40,071 nucleotides of DNA, taken from the NCBI GenBank assembly GCA_937967805.1, contig CALBTC010000136.1, forward strand, positions 1-40,071, written 5' to 3'. The stretch's first letter is position 1. Every line of letters begins with the position of its first letter. The notes under the pieces were generated by a model, which was given only the letters and a program-made list of their open reading frames with translations, had not been told where the DNA came from and ran no database searches. The stretch comes from an uncultured Anaerolineaceae bacterium. GTDB taxonomy: Bacteria; Chloroflexota; Anaerolineae; Promineifilales; Promineifilaceae. Shown in pieces: positions 23,202 to 29,786 of the stretch. A program made the translations under genes and the position numbers.

Positions 23202-23219
23202 AATATACAGACTGGTCTA
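23202..23219 (+). promoter_or_regulatory. LmrA/QdoR-like operator (box 3)
   Basis: AATATACAGACTGGTCTA matches AWTATAtagaNYGgTCTA at all positions but one. It is 34 bp before the DapA-thioredoxin fusion start and shares its 16-base core with box 2. Its presence suggests an internal promoter for this gene even though it follows the nitroreductase-family gene closely. Confidence 0.8.
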
Positions 23220-23252
23220 TTTGCAACTGGATAGCCAACTAAGGAGATTATG

Positions 23253-24728
23253 ATGTCAAGAAACAAATCAGAAATGAAACAATGGGCTAAGGAAAATATG
23301 AAAGGGGTAGAAAATACCCTGTTCCCCTCCTTTACGCCGGACATGAAGCGGTTAGATGAAGAAGGTATCCGCTGGGACGTGCAGCAGAGCATTAAACACG
23401 GCTTCTTCTCTATGATGTGCGCCCTGGAAACGGGGCTAACGTTGGCAGAAGCGAAGCAGTTCCTGACCATTGCCGCCGATGAAGCAGGAGGCGACATTGT
23501 CGTCACGACCTCAATCATTATGGACACCTTTGCCGACAACATGGAATTGATGCGCCACGCCGAAAAAGTTGGCGTAGACGGCATTCTGCTAGGTTATCCA
23601 CCCAACTTCCATCCCGAATCGTCCGAGGAAATTTACGAAGTCACCAAACAGTTTTGCGACGCTACCAACATGCACGTCACCCTTTATCCATCACCTCATT
23701 TCCACTTCAACCGCTTCCACAACAGCGGCTTCCCATTGGACATTTTGGAACGATTGGTAGAAATTGAAAATGTGGTGGCCATCAAAGTGGGCGAGTTGGG
23801 CATGTTTGCCGACATGCACCGCCTCGTTGGTGACAAAGTGCTGCTTGGCTGTCCGGTTGAGCGGTACGTGCCGCTGCTCATTCAAGGTATCGGCATGCAG
23901 TGGATGGGTGCCGGCTCTTACGAAGTATTCCAATCGCCGGAAAAGCCATACCTGGTGAACTACTTCAATCTGCTTCTGGAAGGCAATGTCGATGAAGCAA
24001 TGGAAATCTACTGGAAGCTGGCTCCGGCGCGCCAAACCTTCGAACAACAGTTTAACCAGACGGTGATGACGGGCACGTACAATTGGCACCAGCAGAAATA
24101 TTACCAGTGGTGTGTGGGCGGTAATGGCGGCCTGACGCGCCAGCCGGCCATGAAGGTGCACACCTGGGAAATGGAAATGACCAAGATGGCTTTCCGCATG
24201 ATTGACATTGAACCCCGCGCCAATGATGAAGAGTTCATTATGGGTCGGGCCAACTATGCCAAACGGGGCGCACAAGCAGATAGCGGCTTAGACGTAGACG
24301 TATCCTCTGTTACGTTTAAAGATGCCCGGGACCAGGAATTGGCAATAGCCAGTTTTGCCGGTGATGTGGTGGTGCTTTATGGCGGCAGCCAGGATGCGGC
24401 GACAGAAGGGAAAAAGTGGGGCGAGGCGCTAACGGCCGTTTTCCAAGGCAACGGCGATCAGGTACAGTGCCGCGAAGTGGCCTTTGTTGGCGATTTACCT
24501 CCCTTCGTGCCTAAAGGAGCGGTCAAAAAGAGTATCGTCAAACATGCGGTTGCCCAACCCCTGTTTGACTGGAGCGGCGAAGGCGCCAAATCGTTCAAAC
24601 TGGCAAATCCCAACAAGCTGCACGTTTTTGTGATTGATAAAGAGGGTCATCTCCGCCTTAAAGTAGCCGGAAACTTTTCTGAAGAAAGCATGGCGCAGGT
24701 GAAAGAACAGGTCAGGTCTTTGAATTAA
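23253..24728 (+). CDS. DapA/NahE-superfamily lyase fused to a thioredoxin-like domain
   Basis: The protein is 491 aa from the second of two adjacent ATGs, chosen because AAGGAG lies six bases before it. Residues 1-340 are colinear with the protein at 16665-17684 (TLFPSFTPDMKRLDEEGIRW, GILLGYPPNFHPESSEEIYE). They keep both the Tyr (VTLYPSP) and the Schiff-base Lys (VVAIKVG, about Lys178), so an active class I aldolase/hydratase-aldolase is expected. Residues ~345-491 resemble a thioredoxin-like fold (SFAGDVVVLYGGSQDAATEG, KLHVFVIDKEGHLRLKVAG) but have no CxxC pair. That domain fusion is unusual. It is the last gene of the TetR-controlled run and has operator box 3 upstream. Confidence 0.88.
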   Translation: MSRNKSEMKQWAKENMKGVENTLFPSFTPDMKRLDEEGIRWDVQQSIKHGFFSMMCALETGLTLAEAKQFLTIAADEAGGDIVVTTSIIMDTFADNMELMRHAEKVGVDGILLGYPPNFHPESSEEIYEVTKQFCDATNMHVTLYPSPHFHFNRFHNSGFPLDILERLVEIENVVAIKVGELGMFADMHRLVGDKVLLGCPVERYVPLLIQGIGMQWMGAGSYEVFQSPEKPYLVNYFNLLLEGNVDEAMEIYWKLAPARQTFEQQFNQTVMTGTYNWHQQKYYQWCVGGNGGLTRQPAMKVHTWEMEMTKMAFRMIDIEPRANDEEFIMGRANYAKRGAQADSGLDVDVSSVTFKDARDQELAIASFAGDVVVLYGGSQDAATEGKKWGEALTAVFQGNGDQVQCREVAFVGDLPPFVPKGAVKKSIVKHAVAQPLFDWSGEGAKSFKLANPNKLHVFVIDKEGHLRLKVAGNFSEESMAQVKEQVRSLN

Positions 24729-24732
24729 TACC

Positions 24733-24824
24733 TATCCAAATATTAGCCACAGAGTTCACAGAGGTTTTTGAGTTTAGGTTCAAAGCCTCTTGATTCTCTT
24801 TTCCCTCTGTGGCTTTTTCGGATA
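24733..24824. terminator. Bidirectional terminator-like hairpin with CACAGAG repeat
   Basis: AGCCACAGAG (24745-24754) is exactly complemented by CTCTGTGGCT (24805-24814), flanked by an outer TATCC/GGATA pair. TTTTT follows on the plus strand. It separates the convergent DapA-thioredoxin and SDR genes and can end both transcripts. The CACAGAG wording is common in intergenic repeats of many bacteria. Confidence 0.65.
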
Positions 24825-24852
24825 GATTCTTAGTTTATTAGAACGTTTTGCG

Positions 24853-25620
24853 TTATGCTCCGGCTGTCAGGCCGCCGTCTACAAACAAAACCTGGCCGGT
24901 GACGTAGGCAGCCTGATCAGAGGCCAAAAAGAGATGAACGGCCGCAATCTCTTCCGGTTCGGCAAAACGGCGCAAGGGGATGCCTTGCAATAACTCTGCC
25001 ATTACTTTATCGGGGATCGACTGGGTCATGCGCGTTTTGACCCCACCCGGCGCCACGCAGTTCACGGTGATGCCGTAGCGGGCCCATTCCAACGCCAACG
25101 TTTTGGTCAGGCCAATGACACCTGCTTTAGAAGTGGCATAATTGGCCTGGCCGATGTTGCCCAATGCCGCCACAGAAGCAGTGTTGACAATACGGCCGTA
25201 GCCGGCCTCGATCATTTTTACCGCGGCCACCTGGCTGACCAGCCAACTCCCTTTCAAGTTCACCTCCAACACTGCATCCCACTTCTCTTCAGACAAAAAG
25301 TGCGGCTCGCCGTCTTTAATGCGCGTTGTCAAGCCGTCGCGGGTAATGCCGGCATTGTTAATTAAAATATGCAAACCACCGAATTGGGAAATGGCCGTTT
25401 CTACCATCTTCGCCACATCTTCTCGTATCGTCACATTGGCCAACACGGATACGGCCGTGCCGCCGGCAGCCGCCACTTCTGCCACCGTTTCCGCTAATCC
25501 GGCCTCGTTCAGATCGGCGACGACTACCTGCGCACCCGCTTTGGCAAACTGTACGGCCGTGGCCCGGCCAATGCCATTACCCCCACCCGTAATCAAACAG
25601 ACTTTATCATTTAGCAGCAT
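24853..25620 (-). CDS. SDR-family 3-hydroxyacyl-CoA dehydrogenase / 3-oxoacyl reductase-like (FabG-like)
   Basis: The protein is 255 aa from the ATG at 25620 (MLLNDKVCLITGGGNGIGRA), which has GGAGAAGGG upstream. The 30 codons before it in frame include translated repeat DNA. It has the TGGGNGIG cofactor loop, NNAG, the catalytic Ser in NTASVA and YATSK. It probably carries out NAD(P)-dependent oxidation of the 3-hydroxyacyl-CoA formed by the MaoC or enoyl-CoA hydratase encoded upstream. It is the last gene of the PaaX-side operon. Confidence 0.93.
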   Translation of the reverse strand: MLLNDKVCLITGGGNGIGRATAVQFAKAGAQVVVADLNEAGLAETVAEVAAAGGTAVSVLANVTIREDVAKMVETAISQFGGLHILINNAGITRDGLTTRIKDGEPHFLSEEKWDAVLEVNLKGSWLVSQVAAVKMIEAGYGRIVNTASVAALGNIGQANYATSKAGVIGLTKTLALEWARYGITVNCVAPGGVKTRMTQSIPDKVMAELLQGIPLRRFAEPEEIAAVHLFLASDQAAYVTGQVLFVDGGLTAGA

Positions 25621-25644
25621 ACCCTTCTCCAATTTCACGCATTT

Positions 25645-25687
25645 GTGATCGGTAATTGGCGGAACTGACCGTTTACCGCTTACTGTT
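25645..25687. repeat. Heptamer tandem repeat overlapping the MaoC 3' end
   Basis: TGATCGG, TAATTGG, CGGAACT, GACCGTT, TACCGCT and TACTGTT run head to tail in the 59-bp gap before the SDR gene and include the last codons and stop of the MaoC-like gene. Confidence 0.65.
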
Positions 25688-26126
25688 TGCGCTGCATCAA
25701 ATGTAGCCACTCACCATCCACAACCGGCTCGTCTCGTTGGTTGAAAACCCGCGCTGCAATATTCACCAAACCACGATCCGGCTTCGAGGTTTCCTTCTTC
25801 TCAATCACCTCCATCACCAGGCGAATCGTATCACCAAACTTCACCGCGCCCTTGTATCGAATCGTCTGCTCAACCAGCGCAATGGTTGTGCCTTCAAAAT
25901 AGCCCATCCAATTCGCCATGCCCGTTGCCATAGCGACCACCAAAACCCCATGCGCGATGCGTTCGCCAAATGGCGTTTTCTTGCCAAATTCCGCATTGGT
26001 ATGCAGCGGATTGAAGTCGCCAGACAAGCCGGCAAACCGCGTGACGTCACTCTCCGTCACCGTTCGCGCCTGCGATTCAAACAGAGCGCCCACTTCAAAA
26101 TCTTCAAAAAAATAGCCTCTTGTCAT
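25680..26126 (-). CDS. MaoC-like (R)-specific enoyl-CoA hydratase
   Basis: This 148-aa hot-dog protein carries the hydratase-2 motif FAGLSGDFNPLHTNAEFG with catalytic Asp and His, then FGERIAHGVLVVAMATG. It would hydrate a trans-2-enoyl-CoA to a 3-hydroxyacyl-CoA. The N-terminal segment YFEDFEVGALFESQARTVTE is typical of single-domain MaoC dehydratases. It lies between the acyl-CoA dehydrogenase and SDR genes, a natural order for one round of beta-oxidation. Confidence 0.92.
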   Translation of the reverse strand: MTRGYFFEDFEVGALFESQARTVTESDVTRFAGLSGDFNPLHTNAEFGKKTPFGERIAHGVLVVAMATGMANWMGYFEGTTIALVEQTIRYKGAVKFGDTIRLVMEVIEKKETSKPDRGLVNIAARVFNQRDEPVVDGEWLHLMQRKQ

Positions 26127-26213
26127 TTTTTACCTCAATAAAATTTCGATGAATGGACAAATTAATGGATTGCGTAATGTTGCGTAAAAGGAACAGGCAA
26201 TGCCCAGCACGTT

Positions 26214-27362
26214 TTATTCTCGTCCAACTAATTCCCGCGCAATCACGATGCGCTGGATGTGAGAGGAACCCTCGTAAATTTGTAAACCTTTGACGTCACG
26301 ATAAAGTCGTTCAACGGGATATTGGTTGCTGTAGCCACGACCGCCATGCAACAGAACCGCTTCGCTGGCGGCGCGGGCGGCCATTTCGGTGGCGAACAGT
26401 TTGGCAGTGGCGGTATGGCGAATGGTAGGGAGGCCTTGCTCCTTCATCCAGGCCGCTTGGTAAACCAACAGCTGCGCCGCTTCAATGTCGGCGCTCATAT
26501 CGGCAATGGCCGCTTGTATCATCTGGAAGTCGCCAATGCGCTGGCCAAATTGGCGGCGGCTGCGGGCAAACTTGATGGAGGCATCGAGACACGCCTGAGC
26601 AATGCCTACCGCGCCGGCGGCCACGCCGAGACGGCCGTGATCCAACGCACTCATACCTACCTTAAACCCCTCACCCATCGGGCCCAGCAGCGCCGCCTTG
26701 GGTACGCGCATTTCATTGAAGGTGATGTGGGCGTGGCTGGAAGAACGATGCCCCAGCTCCTTGCCCGGCATCGGTGCACGGTTGAAGCCGGGCGTGTCGG
26801 TGGGCACAATGAAGGCACAGATGCCCTTGTGCCGTTTGCCGCGATCAATGCTGGCAAAAACCAGGGCCACGTCGGCAATTTCGCCGTTGGTAATCCAGAT
26901 TTTTTCGCCGTTGATGACGTAGGCGTTTGCTTCTTCGCGCACGGTGCTTTCCAGGCTGGCCACGTCAGACCCGGCGTTGGGTTCGGTGAGGCAGTAACAG
27001 CCAATCCATTGACCGGTTGCCAGTTTAGGCAGGTAGGTTTGCTTTTGCACCTCTGTCCCCCAATCGTTGAGGCACAGCGAAACCAGGCTGCCGTGCACGG
27101 CCAGAAAGCCACGGACAGAGGAATCAGCCCGGCCCAGCTCTTCGGAGATGAGCGTGTAGCTGAGGTAATCCAGGCCGCTGCCACCATACCGGGGATCAAT
27201 GGTGGCGCAAAGGAAGCCCAACGCCCCCATCCGCTGCACCAGATGGATGGGGAACTCGCCGCTTTCATCTGTTTCACGTGCCAGTGGCGCGACTTCTGTC
27301 TGGGCGAAATCCCTGGCTCGCTTTTGAATTTCCTTTTGTACGGCCGTTAATTCAAAATTCAT
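26214..27362 (-). CDS. Acyl-CoA dehydrogenase
   Basis: This 382-aa protein is a standard short-chain or glutaryl-type acyl-CoA dehydrogenase. It shows the CLTEPNAGSDVASLE flavin/substrate block, FARSRRQFGQRIGDFQ, and YEGSSHIQRIVIAREL, which holds the catalytic Glu of the YEG motif. It oxidises an acyl-CoA to the 2-enoyl-CoA with FAD and ETF. Its place beside the anthraniloyl-CoA monooxygenase locus suggests dehydrogenation of the alicyclic CoA product or its ring-opened derivative. It starts 57 bp after the RidA gene. Confidence 0.95.
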   Translation of the reverse strand: MNFELTAVQKEIQKRARDFAQTEVAPLARETDESGEFPIHLVQRMGALGFLCATIDPRYGGSGLDYLSYTLISEELGRADSSVRGFLAVHGSLVSLCLNDWGTEVQKQTYLPKLATGQWIGCYCLTEPNAGSDVASLESTVREEANAYVINGEKIWITNGEIADVALVFASIDRGKRHKGICAFIVPTDTPGFNRAPMPGKELGHRSSSHAHITFNEMRVPKAALLGPMGEGFKVGMSALDHGRLGVAAGAVGIAQACLDASIKFARSRRQFGQRIGDFQMIQAAIADMSADIEAAQLLVYQAAWMKEQGLPTIRHTATAKLFATEMAARAASEAVLLHGGRGYSNQYPVERLYRDVKGLQIYEGSSHIQRIVIARELVGRE

Positions 27363-27419
27363 ACCGCTTCCTCTAACCTGGGAGGCAACTGCTGGATCAT
27401 CAAAATGAATGCGAAATGG

Positions 27420-27821
27420 TTAATCTAAATAGGCAAACCCTTCCAGCTCAATCAAATTCTCTTCCTGGTAAAAGCCGGTCACTTGCAGCAGGGCCATCGC
27501 CGGGTAGTAATCGCCGAAATAGTTTTTGTGGACCCGGCCTAATTCTCGTAGATGGTTTTTATAATCCTGCACATCTTTGACAAAGATGTTGAGCTTAACG
27601 ATGTCGGTCATTTGGCCGCCGGCTGCCTGTACAACGGCTTGCAGGTTTTGCAACACCTGATCGTACTGTTTCACCACGTTACCGGGGGCCACGATACGGC
27701 CGTTGCCATCGCTGGCATCCTGTCCCGCCAAAAACAACACCCGGCCGTCACTGCAAAGGATGCCGTGGTTAAAGCCGCGCGGCGGCGGAAGCGAGGGGGG
27801 ATTCACAAGTTGCCTGGACAT
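27420..27821 (-). CDS. RidA/YjgF-family protein, probable enamine/imine deaminase of the pathway
   Basis: This 133-aa Rid-superfamily protein has FLAGQDASDGNGRIV, a QNLQAVVQAAGG helix and LIELEGFAYLD. Typical RidA proteins have PAR, whose Arg binds the substrate carboxylate. Here the segment reads YYPAMALLQ, with Met109 in place of Arg, so a free alpha-imino acid is not the likely substrate. Reports on Azoarcus 2-aminobenzoate clusters and 2-aminomuconate deaminases link this family to removal of amino groups in aromatic catabolism. Here it would deaminate a cyclic amino-enoyl-CoA. It lies between the enoyl-CoA hydratase and acyl-CoA dehydrogenase genes. Confidence 0.9.
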   Translation of the reverse strand: MSRQLVNPPSLPPPRGFNHGILCSDGRVLFLAGQDASDGNGRIVAPGNVVKQYDQVLQNLQAVVQAAGGQMTDIVKLNIFVKDVQDYKNHLRELGRVHKNYFGDYYPAMALLQVTGFYQEENLIELEGFAYLD

Positions 27822-27842
27822 TATTTTCCTTACAATTCATCA

Positions 27843-28634
27843 TTACCGTCCTGTAAATTTCGGTGCCACCTTCTCTTTAAACGCTTCATAAAAAATGCGA
27901 TGGTCTTCGCCCATGAGCATGAGAGCCTGGGCCTGCGCTTCGGCTTCAATGGCAGAGGCAAGGTCCATGTGCCATTCGTTGTTGAGCATGCGTTTGGTCA
28001 GGCCCAACGCCGTCGTGGGGCCGCTGGCCAGGCGCGCGGCCCATTCCTGGGCGGTGGGCAGCAGCGCCTCTGGTGTCGTGACTTTGTTGACCAGGCCCAT
28101 CCGTTCGGCGGCAACGGCCGTCACCTTATCGCCAAACAATAAGATCTCCATCGCCCGCCCCATGCCCACGATGCGCGGCAGCAAATAAGCCGCCCCCATA
28201 TCTGCACCGGTCAGGCCCACACCGGTAAACAAAAAGTGAAAACTCGCCGTCTCAGAAGCGAGTCGCAGATCAGATGCCAGGGCCAGCACTGCCCCCGCTC
28301 CGGCCGTCGTGCCGTTCAGCGCGGCGATGATGGGCTTGTCTAATTGACGCATGTTGTACACCGTTGCGCCGGTCATGCGGGTAAAATCGAGATGACCTTT
28401 TACATCTTGGGCAAACAGTTCGCCGATAATCTCGTGCACATCGCCGCCGGAGCAGAAAGCGCGCCCGGCGCCTGTGAGCAGTACCACTTTAACCGCCTCG
28501 TCGTAGCGCAAATCCTCCATTAAATCGCGGAATTGAGCATAAATGTCAAACGTGAGCGCATTCAACACATTGGGGCGGTTAAAGGTAATCGTGGCCACGC
28601 CCTCATTTACGTCGTAAAGAAAGTCGTAAATCAT
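27843..28634 (-). CDS. Enoyl-CoA hydratase/isomerase family protein
   Basis: This 263-aa crotonase-fold protein has the oxyanion segment AFCSGGDVHEI and NGTTAGAGAVLALASDLRLA. The usual second glutamate of hydratases (GAGGTQR) is replaced by the GADMGAAYLLPR wording found in a subgroup linked with aromatic CoA degradation, so hydration, isomerisation or C-C cleavage are all possible. It is separated from paaX by 7 bp and from the RidA gene by 21 bp, so it is the second gene of the operon. Confidence 0.93.
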   Translation of the reverse strand: MIYDFLYDVNEGVATITFNRPNVLNALTFDIYAQFRDLMEDLRYDEAVKVVLLTGAGRAFCSGGDVHEIIGELFAQDVKGHLDFTRMTGATVYNMRQLDKPIIAALNGTTAGAGAVLALASDLRLASETASFHFLFTGVGLTGADMGAAYLLPRIVGMGRAMEILLFGDKVTAVAAERMGLVNKVTTPEALLPTAQEWAARLASGPTTALGLTKRMLNNEWHMDLASAIEAEAQAQALMLMGEDHRIFYEAFKEKVAPKFTGR

Positions 28635-28641
28635 GGTTTCC

Positions 28642-29535
28642 TCATCTCACACTTACCAAATCATCCATAAACGCCCCCATCCCTTCATTGAGCAGCGCCC
28701 GGTACTCTTTGAAAATATGGCGGGCGGTGGTTCCCGGCCAGTCGTCGGGCAGCAGCTCGAGGGGCAGGTTAGGATCATTGAGCGGGAAGCGCTGGAAGTT
28801 AAAGGTGAGCCAGAAGCGGCGCACGAAACAATCTTCGGCGGTGGGGGTTAGCCACCCTTCTCGATACGCTTCATAATCATGTTGGTGTCGGTTGAGAAAA
28901 ATTTGATAATCAGCGGCCAACGCTTCAAGCGGCCAACATTTTTGTATAAGCCCGCGATCATCTTCCGTTTCTCCGGCAAACAGCGTCACGTACTCTCCAA
29001 TATCCAGGCGGTTCACAACCTCGGCAATTTCTGCTTGCCGGTCGTGTGGGGATACCCAGGTGCCCGGCGCCAGATTGCCAAAGCCAAACCAGAGCAATTT
29101 TTTGCGCAGCTCATTCCGTTCCTTGCGTAACTCCTCCGGTAAAGAGTAGACCGCCATTTGCCAACGGCCGTTCCAATCGGTCAGCGGTTCCTCAAAGATC
29201 CGTTTATCTCCCTCTTCCAGAATGACGCGGCCCCGTTCAGTGATCACATACTGCGTCTGCCGTCCCACCTTCTCCGTCTCAAACCAGCCCTGCTGCTTCA
29301 TGCGCGACAGCGTCGTGCGGCCGGTTCGGGCACTCACCCCCAATAGTTCCAGTAAAGTGAGCAAGTCGTTGGTCCATATCCGCCCACCACGCGGCACAAT
29401 ATAATCCGCAAACAAGTTGAAGATGTAAAACTGCGTACTGCGCGACGGCCGTGTGACCTGCTCGATGTCGTCCTGTTCCAGAATATGTTCCATGCGCTTA
29501 ATAGATTGCCCGTTTCGCTTATGCTTTGTGCCCAT
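28642..29535 (-). CDS. PaaX-family transcriptional repressor
   Basis: This ~297-aa regulator has the PaaX architecture. The N-terminal winged helix (FNLFADYIVPRGGRIWTNDL, then GVSARTGRTTLSRMKQQGWF) is followed by the central YSLPEELRKERNELRKKLLW domain and a C-terminal helical domain. PaaX senses phenylacetyl-CoA, and relatives respond to other aryl-CoA thioesters. I place the start at the ATG at 29535. ATG at 29493 and TTG at 29541 are alternatives, and none has a good ribosome site. It is divergent from the anthraniloyl-CoA monooxygenase gene, and inverted repeats lie between. A role as an aryl-CoA-responsive repressor of both operons is inferred. Confidence 0.93.
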   Translation of the reverse strand: MGTKHKRNGQSIKRMEHILEQDDIEQVTRPSRSTQFYIFNLFADYIVPRGGRIWTNDLLTLLELLGVSARTGRTTLSRMKQQGWFETEKVGRQTQYVITERGRVILEEGDKRIFEEPLTDWNGRWQMAVYSLPEELRKERNELRKKLLWFGFGNLAPGTWVSPHDRQAEIAEVVNRLDIGEYVTLFAGETEDDRGLIQKCWPLEALAADYQIFLNRHQHDYEAYREGWLTPTAEDCFVRRFWLTFNFQRFPLNDPNLPLELLPDDWPGTTARHIFKEYRALLNEGMGAFMDDLVSVR

Positions 29536-29568
29536 TCGCAAATAAGTTAGCGGAATTGGCGAATGGGC
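29530..29568. promoter_or_regulatory. 10-bp inverted repeat at the paaX start
   Basis: GCCCATTCGC (29530-29539) is exactly reverse-complemented by GCGAATGGGC (29559-29568) with a 19-bp spacer. It overlaps the earliest possible paaX start codons. If translation begins at 29493 it lies in the paaX leader or promoter and could be an autoregulatory operator. Confidence 0.45.
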
Positions 29569-29570
29569 TT

Positions 29571-29622
29571 AAAGTAGCCGTTCGGTTCTGAAATCGCTAT
29601 GTTAATTCCGAACGGCTACTTT
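29571..29622. promoter_or_regulatory. 15-bp perfect inverted repeat in the paaX/anthraniloyl-CoA operon intergenic region
   Basis: AAAGTAGCCGTTCGG (29571-29585) is exactly reverse-complemented by CCGAACGGCTACTTT (29608-29622), with a 22-bp spacer. The arm centres are 37 bp apart, about 3.5 helical turns. The pair lies upstream of the plus-strand -35 box and could be two half-sites for PaaX or a dimer of dimers. There is no T-tract, so it is not an obvious terminator. Confidence 0.6.
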
Positions 29623-29638
29623 GCGCAACACGGGCAAT

Positions 29639-29666
29639 TTGACAGCCTACCATATGTCGCTAGAAT
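29639..29666 (+). promoter_or_regulatory. Sigma70-type promoter of the anthraniloyl-CoA operon
   Basis: TTGACA (29639-29644), a 16-bp spacer and TAGAAT (29661-29666) form a near-consensus promoter. Transcription should begin near 29673, leaving a leader of about 115 bases to the ATG at 29787. The decamer TTGCGCAACA ends 8 bp before the -35. Confidence 0.7.
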
Positions 29667-29786
29667 ATAGCACATATTGGGAACGACCGTCAAATATATG
29701 TATCATATTTCTTGTTCCGTATGGTGTAACAATTTTTAAACGACGGAATACAAGTGCGTCGATGCAAGTTTACCAGAGGCAGAATC

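Noticed and set aside
29571..29622. Rho-independent terminator between paaX and the monooxygenase gene
   Set aside because: The genes are divergent, the loop is 22 nt and there is no T-tract.
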